64,000 nucleotides of DNA from Eubacteriaceae bacterium (GTDB lineage: Bacteria > Bacillota > Clostridia > Lachnospirales > Lachnospiraceae). The notes under the pieces were generated by a model, which was not told where the DNA came from, did not search any database, and was given only the letters and a program-made list of their open reading frames with translations. Positions 57,370 to 64,000 of this stretch are shown piece by piece. The stretch lies in contig CABIWJ010000007.1 in assembly GCA_902362455.1 (NCBI GenBank), positions 1-64,000 of the forward strand. The letters run 5' to 3'. The number at the start of each line of letters is the position of its first letter. Position 1 is the stretch's first letter. The position numbers and the translations under genes were made by a program.

Positions 57370-60300
57370 ATGCTAGAAATAAAGGATATTTTGAGTAGTT
57401 GTGGATACAGACAATATGAAGAGGGACGAGATCTGTATGGAAGTAAGAAGATTAACGATTTAGAAATAAGTAAAGATACTATGACAGGTGCTAATATTGT
57501 TAAGGGAATTGTCGAAGAAAATGCAAGAAAATATAATTCCATAATATGGGTAGATGAAAGACGTAATGAAAAACCTATATACGGTTATCAATGTAGTTGT
57601 GAGGGATTTAATGAAAAGATGTGTAAGCATTGTGTAGCGGTGGCATTTTCATATCTGAAATATAGAAAAACAGAGATAATGAAGAAACAGGTAGTTCCTG
57701 TCAGCAAGGATAGGGAGACATCAAAGGACTTGCAGGAAGTAATCCGTAAATATGCCATAACGAAAGAAAGTATTACAGATAAGGGCAGAGTTAATTTAGA
57801 TTTAAGTCTTACCACAAGTGGTGATGAAAATGGTATTACTAATTATTATGTAAATGCTAAAATCGGAACCGGTAAGATGATTATTGTTCAGGATATCGTT
57901 GGACTTGCACAGAATATGGCAGCGAAGAAGAAAATTCAATATTCAAAGAAATTGTCAGTAATTCATGATAGAATGGTATTTACTGAGGAATCATTACCAA
58001 GGCTTGACTTCATTATGGAATTAGTCAAGGCTACATTTTCTAACTTTGAAAATGAGATTACGATTTCGAATAAATACAGGTCATTAGCTGTCAATCCATT
58101 TTTCTTAGAGCGAATATTCAATGTATATATGGGAAATGAAATAACGATAGATAATGTAAAATATAGAATTCTTGAGGATAATCCTAATCTGTGTCTTATG
58201 ATCAAGAATGAAAATGATTGCGGCATAAGTGTTGCTATGAAACCAGTAAAGATAATTAATGGTGACAGACACGATTTTCTTATGGTGGAAAATGAAATAT
58301 ACAAGTGTTCAGAAGAATTTTCAAAAGATGTAATTCCGTTTATCAGGGCAATGAACAGTATGGAAGAGAAGAAATCAAAATATTTGTATTATGACAGGAA
58401 TTTTGACTTTATTAATAAAGAGGACTACAGGGCATTTTGCGGCAATGTACTTTTACGACTTAAGAAGCATATAGGTATTGTATGTGAAGACATAGATATA
58501 GAAGAATATATGCCTACGAAAGCAAAAATAAATGTCTATATTGATAATGATGAGGGTAAGGTAAGTCTTAAATTACAGGCCATCTATGGTAAAGATGTGT
58601 ATGATGTATTTGAAGTACATAACGAGAGCAGAGAATACAGGGATATTACAAGAGAAAGTAATGCATTAGAAGTCGTACAACAATATTTTGATGTGGTTGA
58701 GGACGAAGAAGGTAGTAGAAAATGGCAGATTAACGATGAAGATAAATTATTCGATTTTCTTGATGATGGTGTTGCCAAATTAAACGACATTGCAGATGTA
58801 TTTATGGCAGATGTCCTTAATTCATTCAGGGTAATACAGGTTCCAAAACCATCTGTAGGAATAAGTCTTGTGGGCAATTTAATCGATATTAATATCGAAT
58901 CTGATAAATTAAATATGGAAGAGATGTATGAGGTTCTTCAGGCATATAGATTACGAAAGAAATATTACCGTATGAAGAACGGAGATTTTCTGCGTATTGA
59001 TGATGGAAATGTGGCATTTTTATCAGAGATAACCACAGGTCTGATGGTTCAGAAACAGGATATTCTTAACGGAGACTTTAAGGTTAAGAATTATTATGCG
59101 GGATATATTAATTCGACATTTAAAGAATTTTCTACAGATGACACAATAAGGCGTGACAGTGATTTCAAGAAAATTATCAGAGACCTAAAGGATGTTGGGG
59201 AGACAGATTATAGTGTTCCTGTTGAATTAAATGCCAAATTAAGAAAATATCAGAAAACCGGATACAGATTCCTGTCAGTATTATCAGATTTTAATTTTGG
59301 TGGAATATTGGCTGATGATATGGGGCTTGGTAAAACACTTCAGGTTATAACATTGCTAGAAGCACGCAAGAAACAAGCATTAATTGTGTGCCCCTCTTCG
59401 CTTGTATATAACTGGGAAAGTGAAATTAACAGATTTGCACCTGATTTATCAGTGCTTACGATAATCGGTGATAAGGAAAGAAGAAAAAATCTGTTAGATG
59501 ATAGTGAGGAATATCATATACTATTAACGTCATATGATTTACTTAAGAGAGATATTGGAGAATTTGAAAATAAGGAATTCGACTATATTATTATAGATGA
59601 AGCACAATATATTAAAAACCCGGCAACGCAGGTATCAATTGCAGTTAAACGCCTGAAAGGACAACATAAATTTGCACTTACCGGTACACCTATTGAGAAT
59701 AGGCTTAGTGATTTGTATAGTATTTTTGATTTCATAATGCCGGGATATTTATCAGATTATAAGACATTCAGGGATAAATACGAAGAGCCTATAGTACTTA
59801 ATAATGATGAAGAGGTACTTAACAGATTTAAAAAGGTTGTGTCTCCATTTATATTAAGAAGAGAGAAGAGTGATGTGCTTAAAGATTTACCTGCCAAGAT
59901 TGAAAATGTTGTCTATGTAAATATGACTGAAGAGCAGCAGAAATTATACAATGCAAGAGTAAATGCATTAAAGACCGAACTTGCTAATAAGAATGACAAG
60001 GAATTCAGAGAAGATAAGTTAAAAATACTTGCTGAACTTACAAGACTCAGACAGATTTGCTGTAATCCTGATATCTGTTATGAGAATTACCATGGTGGCT
60101 CCGGAAAAATGGATACCTGCATTGAACTTATCAAAAATGCCATAGAGGGTGGACATAGAATACTTGTATTCTCGCAATTTGTACAAATGTTGTTAAGAAT
60201 CTATGGTGAATTAGAAAAATGTGGTATAAATGTTCTGATGCTTAGTGGAAAGAATACCAAGGAAGAAAGAAGAAAAATGGTAGAGGAATTTCAGGAGGAA

Positions 60301-60606
60301 AAAGTACCTGTATTTCTTATTTCACTTAAGGCAGGTGGAACAGGACTTAACTTAACAGCAGCAGATATTGTCATTCATTTTGACCCTTGGTGGAATGGGG
60401 CAGTCCAGAATCAGGCAACCGACAGGGCTCACAGAATTGGACAGATAAGGACACTAACAGTCATGAAGCTTGTGGCTAAGGGAACAATCGAACAGAAGAT
60501 TATGGACCTACAGGAAAGAAAGCTTAAATTAGCGGATAATGTGGTATCAGGTGAGAATATGTCGAATATAAATGTTAATCTTGATGACCTGAAAGAAATT
60601 TTATAA
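57370..60606 (+). CDS. SWIM zinc-finger SNF2-family helicase
   Basis: This 1078-residue DNA-dependent ATPase has an N-terminal SWIM zinc finger (QCSCEGFNEKMCKHCVAVAF, residues ~75-95). A long SNF2-associated middle region (~100-620) is followed by the SNF2 ATPase core. Core motifs are LADDMGLGKTLQVITL (~645), the DEAQ box in IIIDEAQYIKN (~740), HKFALTGTPIENRLSDLYSI and the helicase C domain (VFLISLKAGGTGLNLTAADI; ATDRAHRIGQ). It remodels or translocates on DNA; the cellular role of this common bacterial type is unclear. The ATG at 57370 has GGAG 6 bases before it. Leader element C follows its stop. Confidence 0.93.
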   Translation: MLEIKDILSSCGYRQYEEGRDLYGSKKINDLEISKDTMTGANIVKGIVEENARKYNSIIWVDERRNEKPIYGYQCSCEGFNEKMCKHCVAVAFSYLKYRKTEIMKKQVVPVSKDRETSKDLQEVIRKYAITKESITDKGRVNLDLSLTTSGDENGITNYYVNAKIGTGKMIIVQDIVGLAQNMAAKKKIQYSKKLSVIHDRMVFTEESLPRLDFIMELVKATFSNFENEITISNKYRSLAVNPFFLERIFNVYMGNEITIDNVKYRILEDNPNLCLMIKNENDCGISVAMKPVKIINGDRHDFLMVENEIYKCSEEFSKDVIPFIRAMNSMEEKKSKYLYYDRNFDFINKEDYRAFCGNVLLRLKKHIGIVCEDIDIEEYMPTKAKINVYIDNDEGKVSLKLQAIYGKDVYDVFEVHNESREYRDITRESNALEVVQQYFDVVEDEEGSRKWQINDEDKLFDFLDDGVAKLNDIADVFMADVLNSFRVIQVPKPSVGISLVGNLIDINIESDKLNMEEMYEVLQAYRLRKKYYRMKNGDFLRIDDGNVAFLSEITTGLMVQKQDILNGDFKVKNYYAGYINSTFKEFSTDDTIRRDSDFKKIIRDLKDVGETDYSVPVELNAKLRKYQKTGYRFLSVLSDFNFGGILADDMGLGKTLQVITLLEARKKQALIVCPSSLVYNWESEINRFAPDLSVLTIIGDKERRKNLLDDSEEYHILLTSYDLLKRDIGEFENKEFDYIIIDEAQYIKNPATQVSIAVKRLKGQHKFALTGTPIENRLSDLYSIFDFIMPGYLSDYKTFRDKYEEPIVLNNDEEVLNRFKKVVSPFILRREKSDVLKDLPAKIENVVYVNMTEEQQKLYNARVNALKTELANKNDKEFREDKLKILAELTRLRQICCNPDICYENYHGGSGKMDTCIELIKNAIEGGHRILVFSQFVQMLLRIYGELEKCGINVLMLSGKNTKEERRKMVEEFQEEKVPVFLISLKAGGTGLNLTAADIVIHFDPWWNGAVQNQATDRAHRIGQIRTLTVMKLVAKGTIEQKIMDLQERKLKLADNVVSGENMSNINVNLDDLKEIL

Positions 60607-60607
60607 A

Positions 60608-60770
60608 TCAGAAATGGAGTTTAGTGCGAAAAATAATGCTGATGCGATTATTTTTCGCACAGCTATTTGCTTCTGAGCGAAAGCAAATAGCTCTTATGGC
60701 AGATGAGAAATCGCCTGTGCGAATTTCTCATCGCCTCTTCGCAAAAAGTCGCTCAGAAATGGAGTTTGTT
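60608..60770 (+). repeat. Structured leader element, copy C (same architecture, different stem sequences)
   Basis: Direct repeats TCAGAAATGGAGTTTAGT (60608-60625) and TCAGAAATGGAGTTTGTT (60753-60770) enclose three perfect hairpins: a 14-bp stem (60624-60637/60647-60660), a 12-bp stem AGCTATTTGCTT/AAGCAAATAGCT (60661-60672/60681-60692) and a 9-bp stem ATGAGAAAT/ATTTCTCAT (60703-60711/60723-60731). Arms of stems 2 and 3 differ from copies A and B but pairing is kept. The right repeat is the ribosome binding site of the next gene. Confidence 0.82.
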
Positions 60771-61811
60771 ATGCGTAATAAAAGAATTATATCATTTGAA
60801 AGTGACTATACAGAGGGAGCTTGTGAACCAATATTAAGAAAGATGTTAGAAACTAATATGGAACAATTATCGGGTTATGGAACTGATACATATTGTGAAC
60901 AGGCAAAGAAGAAGATAAAGGCAGCTTGTGAATGTCCTGATGCAGAGGTATTTCTTTTAGTTGGTGGAACGCAGACTAATGCTATTGTGATATCTTCGAT
61001 GCTTAGTAAGTATGAGGGTGTAGTGACAGCTAAATCGGGACATATTAATGTACACGAAGCGGGAGCTATAGAATATACAGGACATAAGGTAATGGAAATA
61101 GATGAAACAGAAGGCAAAATTAATGCTAATGATTTAGATTCTTATATGCGTAATTTTTATAATGATGAGAACCATGAGCATATGGTATTTCCGGGAATGG
61201 TATATATATCATATCCCACAGAATATGGTACACTTTATTCAAAAGAGGAGTTAAAGAACATTTCAGGGGTCTGTAAAAAATATAATATGCCTTTGTATAT
61301 TGATGGTGCAAGATTAGGATATGGACTTATGAGTAAACAGTCAGACATTACGTTGCCTGAACTTGCCACACTATGCGATGTATTCTATATCGGCGGTACG
61401 AAGGTCGGGGCATTAATGGGTGAAGCAGTAGTATTTACTAAGAATAATACACCGCTTCATTTTACAACTTATATAAAACAGCATAGTGGACTGTTGGCAA
61501 AAGGAAGAATACTTGGAATACAGTTTGATACATTATTTACAGATAATCTTTATTTCGAAATAAGCCGTCACGCAATAGAAATGGCAGAGAAAATAAAAAA
61601 AGCATTCGCAGAGAAAAACTATGAATTATATATCGATTCACCTACGAACCAGCAGTTTATCATACTTGATAAAGATAAATACGATTATCTGAGGAATAAA
61701 GTGAAATTCAGCTTCTGGGAGAAATTATCTGATGACAGGATAGTTGTAAGGTTTGCCACAAGCTGGGCAACTAAAGAAGAGGACGTTGAAGAACTGATAA
61801 GTATATTATAA
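60771..61811 (+). CDS. Threonine-aldolase-like PLP enzyme (beta-eliminating lyase family)
   Basis: The 346-residue protein starts MRNKRIISFESDYTEGACEP at the ATG at 60771, right after leader element C. Landmarks of low-specificity L-threonine aldolases are present: SGYGTDTYCEQAKKKI, LVGGTQTNAIVISSML, AKSGHINVHEAGAIEYTGHK, LYIDGARLGYGL (PLP-binding Asp and Arg) and the Schiff-base Lys in VFYIGGTKVGALMGEAVVF. It would cleave L-threonine or allo-threonine to glycine and acetaldehyde; substrate preference is not certain. An in-frame TTG far upstream runs through the leader hairpins and is not a real start. Confidence 0.88.
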   Translation: MRNKRIISFESDYTEGACEPILRKMLETNMEQLSGYGTDTYCEQAKKKIKAACECPDAEVFLLVGGTQTNAIVISSMLSKYEGVVTAKSGHINVHEAGAIEYTGHKVMEIDETEGKINANDLDSYMRNFYNDENHEHMVFPGMVYISYPTEYGTLYSKEELKNISGVCKKYNMPLYIDGARLGYGLMSKQSDITLPELATLCDVFYIGGTKVGALMGEAVVFTKNNTPLHFTTYIKQHSGLLAKGRILGIQFDTLFTDNLYFEISRHAIEMAEKIKKAFAEKNYELYIDSPTNQQFIILDKDKYDYLRNKVKFSFWEKLSDDRIVVRFATSWATKEEDVEELISIL

Positions 61812-61833
61812 TTTTCAAATTCTATCTTTTGTA

Positions 61834-61862
61834 TTGACTTCACTAAAACGATAGTATATACT
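61834..61862 (+). promoter_or_regulatory. Promoter ahead of the cobalamin riboswitch
   Basis: TTGACT (61834-61839), 17-bp spacer and TATACT (61857-61862), 27 bp before the riboswitch P1 stem. Confidence 0.75.
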
Positions 61863-61888
61863 TGCGAAGTAAAACTTAATATGATTAG

Positions 61889-62060
61889 AATGTGGTTCTA
61901 CAGGCATTAGACCTACAGGTAATTGGGAATCCGGTGTGAATCCGGAACAACTGTCATTACTGTATTTGGGATAACCATAAGTCAGATTACTCCCACATTT
62001 TATTCGGTAAAGTATTCTTGGACAAGAAGAAGTACAACCGGTGCGTAGAAGTTTTTTTTG
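61889..62060 (+). ncRNA. Cobalamin riboswitch with downstream expression platform
   Basis: P1 arms AATGTGG (61889-61895) and CCCACATT (61992-61999) enclose the class core: TTGGGAATCCGGTGTGAATC with CAACTGTCATTAC, and the B12-box-like AAGTCAGATTACTCCCAC. A short hairpin region and an eight-T run (62052-62059) follow, fitting transcription termination when cobalamin is bound. The gap to the next gene is 310 bp and contains two further repeat structures. Confidence 0.85.
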
Positions 62061-62178
62061 TTATGCTTATTTTTCAAAATACTTTTAATACTTTTATTAC
62101 TTTTATTATAGAAGTGAATAACATTTTATGCAGACCGATGTGCTTTCTTTACAGTAGTATGTATTGAAGGCATTTTTT

Positions 62179-62235
62179 ACTTACCAGGAAATTTCGGTGA
62201 AATTGTCCTGGTAAGTAAAAACGCTCTGCGAGGAT
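62179..62235. repeat. Interspersed hairpin repeat, copy 2
   Basis: ACTTACCAGGAAATTTCGGT pairs with GAAATTGTCCTGGTAAGT, nearly perfectly, followed by GCTCTGCGAGGAT. It matches 37724-37780 closely; base differences in the loop and right arm improve pairing here. Confidence 0.8.
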
Positions 62236-62258
62236 CGCACTGTGGCGAAGCAGAAAAT

Positions 62259-62306
62259 GTTGCTATAGCAACCCGCCGCAGGCGGAGAATGTCGCAAGCG
62301 ACATTC
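62259..62306. other. Three consecutive short hairpins after the repeat
   Basis: GTTGCTATAGCAAC (62259-62272), CCGCC-GCA-GGCGG (62273-62285) and GAATGTCG-CAAG-CGACATTC (62287-62306) are each perfect, followed by TTTATTATT. The last could terminate transcription; together they form a compact cruciform-prone block unlike the AT-rich surroundings. Confidence 0.6.
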
Positions 62307-62375
62307 TTTATTATTGTGGTTTTCCAATTTATAAGAAAATTTAAAATGATGTATTCACTATGAAAGGAAAAAAAT

Positions 62376-62633
62376 ATGGATAAGAAAAGAGAACAGGCAA
62401 TTGAAATGCTTGTCCGTAAATATGAAGAATCAGGTAAAGAAAGAACTCCTAAGAAAACTGATTTTAGTGATGATGACATATGCTTCATTAAACAAAAGTT
62501 AGGACCGTGGCCAAGAGCTTTGGAAGAAGCAGGTATTAAAGAAAAGTTAAAGCCTGACTCAAAGGAGATAAATAGATTAAAGAGGAAGAAATTAAAGAAG
62601 AAAAGGAGAGAAGAGAAAAATGAAGAAGATTAA
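62376..62633 (+). CDS. Small basic protein with one homing-endonuclease-associated repeat
   Basis: An 85-residue protein. Residues 1-55 (EQAIEMLVRKYEESGKERTP, then ICFIKQKLGPWPRALEEAGI) match the HNH-associated repeat pattern (a helix, then K-x-x-G-x-W-x-x-A-L-x-x-A-G). Usually several copies occur beside HNH nucleases or DNA-binding proteins. Here there is a single copy with a highly basic tail (RLKRKKLKKKRREEKNEED) and no nuclease domain. It begins after TGAAAGGAAAAAAAT, lies downstream of the B12 riboswitch and overlaps the next gene by 14 bp. Nucleic-acid binding is a reasonable guess; its link to cobalamin is unknown. Confidence 0.65.
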   Translation: MDKKREQAIEMLVRKYEESGKERTPKKTDFSDDDICFIKQKLGPWPRALEEAGIKEKLKPDSKEINRLKRKKLKKKRREEKNEED

Positions 62634-64000
62634 CAAGTTTTTTGCGTGGTTGTTAGTATTTGCATTGTTATTATCCAATATGCCATCTAATATAATAGCT
62701 AAAGCAGAAACTGCCATTAATCAGGTGCATGTAATTGTTAAGAACGACACTTATTCTGTAGCAAATGGTGCAAAATGGGAAGGTAAACTCATAGATACAA
62801 TGGTAGATATAGATAATAACGATACAGCTATTACCGTTGTAAGTAAAGCACTTAAACAAAAGGGATACACACAGACAGGTGCAGAGTCTAATTATATTTC
62901 AGAAATAAACGGATTAAATGCATATGATGGTGGTTCGCAGAGTGGCTGGATGGGAACTTTAAATGACTGGTTCACTAAACAGGGATTAGGTGATTATAAA
63001 GTTTCAAATAATACATTAAAAGCAGGCGATACAGTTACATTTGAATATACATGTAACTGGGGCGGTGACTTAGGAAGTTATTGGAGTAATAACGATACAT
63101 CACTTGCTAAACTTGAATTTGATACAGGAAAGCTTAATAAGACATTCACAGGTTCAGATAAGACATATACACTTTACATTGATGGTGATAGTGCAAATGT
63201 TAATGTTAATGCTGTAGCATATAACAGAAATTTCCAGGTAAGAACATATAAAAATACTTATACACCAGATGTAGCAGGAAGTGAATTAGGCAGAAACAGT
63301 AGTATAAAAGTATCTGATGGCGATAAGCTTTATATTGGTGTAGGTAATAAGAATTGGCCAAGTATGAACAGTGGACAGACAGAAACAATATACGAAATTG
63401 ATATTAAGAAGGAAGAAAAAGAAACTGTAAAACCTGTAATTGAACAGTTGAATTTCTCAGCATATGCACTTTCTAACTGGAATACAAATGAGACATTTAA
63501 ATCAGATGTATATGATTATGATTTGGATATCAAGACATATAGTACATCATCACTTTCATTGACAAGTACAACGACATTTGATGATACAAAATTCAGGGCT
63601 GAAGCATTATATACAGATGCTGATGGAAATGATAAAAGTGTTGTGATAAATAGTGGAAAATTCACATCATTATATAATTTTGGATTTGGTAAGACAGAAT
63701 TAGTAATCAGGGTAACAGATTTAACAGATGATACTAACTTTACTGAATATAAATTCAATGTCACAAGACCATATGATACAACAGCAGCAATTAAATCTTC
63801 AACAGGGATTGAAGTAGTTCCTGAGGGAAGAAGTTTACTTTCTATAAATTATCAGGGTAAACCTGAGGGAACAATGTTTAAAGTCGATGCAGACGGTAAC
63901 ATCACAACTTCAGGTGTTGATAGTGATTATACAAGCTATGTTGCTTATTTATTAGAGAATCCTGAGGCATTTGCCCTTAAATTAACAGGTAAGACTAATT
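62620..64000 (+). CDS. Exported DUF4430 (transcobalamin-like) surface protein, 5' part
   Basis: The frame starts at the ATG at 62620 after AAAAGGAGAG and runs off the window, giving at least 460 residues. A signal peptide (MKKINKFFAWLLVFALLLSN, cleavage after IIAKAE) is followed by a DUF4430 domain (ITVVSKALKQKGYT; ISEINGLNAYDGGSQSGWMG; LKAGDTVTFEYTCNWGGD). The fold of this domain corresponds to the cobalamin-contacting beta domain of transcobalamin and intrinsic factor. Further beta-rich, cadherin-like domains follow (FSAYALSNWNTNETFKSDVY; a second related module near the end). Control by a B12 riboswitch supports a role in binding cobalamin outside the cell. Confidence 0.85.
   Translation, partial: MKKINKFFAWLLVFALLLSNMPSNIIAKAETAINQVHVIVKNDTYSVANGAKWEGKLIDTMVDIDNNDTAITVVSKALKQKGYTQTGAESNYISEINGLNAYDGGSQSGWMGTLNDWFTKQGLGDYKVSNNTLKAGDTVTFEYTCNWGGDLGSYWSNNDTSLAKLEFDTGKLNKTFTGSDKTYTLYIDGDSANVNVNAVAYNRNFQVRTYKNTYTPDVAGSELGRNSSIKVSDGDKLYIGVGNKNWPSMNSGQTETIYEIDIKKEEKETVKPVIEQLNFSAYALSNWNTNETFKSDVYDYDLDIKTYSTSSLSLTSTTTFDDTKFRAEALYTDADGNDKSVVINSGKFTSLYNFGFGKTELVIRVTDLTDDTNFTEYKFNVTRPYDTTAAIKSSTGIEVVPEGRSLLSINYQGKPEGTMFKVDADGNITTSGVDSDYTSYVAYLLENPEAFALKLTGKTN

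Overview
This window reads as the chromosome of a low-GC anaerobic Firmicute, most likely a Lachnospiraceae member. The evidence is AT-rich genes with strong GGAGG ribosome binding sites, a phenylalanine T-box leader, a FabK-type fatty acid synthesis cluster with clustered acetyl-CoA carboxylase genes, and mobile modules of the kind found in gut Clostridia. A species cannot be assigned from the sequence alone. No rRNA, tRNA or CRISPR array was seen.

Bases 1-28.9 kb are an accessory mosaic. The left edge has an ECF sigma/anti-sigma pair, a broken IS3-family element beside a 60-bp palindrome, duplicated mobile-element debris, and small Xre-type regulators with membrane tails. About 5.4-16.85 kb looks like one integrative mobilizable element. 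It has a tyrosine integrase at the right edge, a small excisionase, a repressor, a MobA/MobL relaxase, a relaxosome accessory protein, an IncQ/pSK41-type oriT, and a two-component system plus ABC transporter cargo of the antimicrobial-peptide-resistance type. It is followed by a MATE exporter, a group II intron fragment, a MerR-controlled flavodoxin/reductase operon, an acetyltransferase, a second Xre regulator sharing its first 37 codons with the one at 2.7 kb, a second sigma/anti-sigma pair, a very AT-rich VanZ-family gene and a nonsense-interrupted ATPase.

Bases 28.9-33 kb hold a biotin operon (truncated birA, bioY, bioB, bioD, bioA) behind a recognisable BirA operator. From 33.5 kb the window looks like core chromosome: dtd, a glycerol-1-phosphate dehydrogenase homologue, a HAD phosphatase, a YgjP-type peptidase, T-box-pheS-pheT, acyP, a WYL regulator, an ECF sigma factor, then acpP-fabK-fabD-fabG-fabF-accB-fabZ-accC-accD-accA plus a second FabK-like FMN enzyme (45.0-54.9 kb). 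This set supplies malonyl-CoA and the elongation cycle, but no fabH is present. Next come two different CobW-type GTPases, a SWIM/SNF2 helicase, a threonine-aldolase-like enzyme, and a cobalamin riboswitch ahead of an exported DUF4430 protein that runs off the window.

The least explained signal is a family of three ~160-bp intergenic elements (35.2, 46.3 and 60.6 kb). Each is bounded by an 18-bp direct repeat that carries the next gene's ribosome binding site, and each contains three consecutive hairpins whose arms change together between copies. Other notable points are two coiled-coil genes apparently read in a second frame inside the relaxase gene, 34-bp repeats placed just after stop codons, and a second interspersed hairpin repeat at 37.7 and 62.2 kb.
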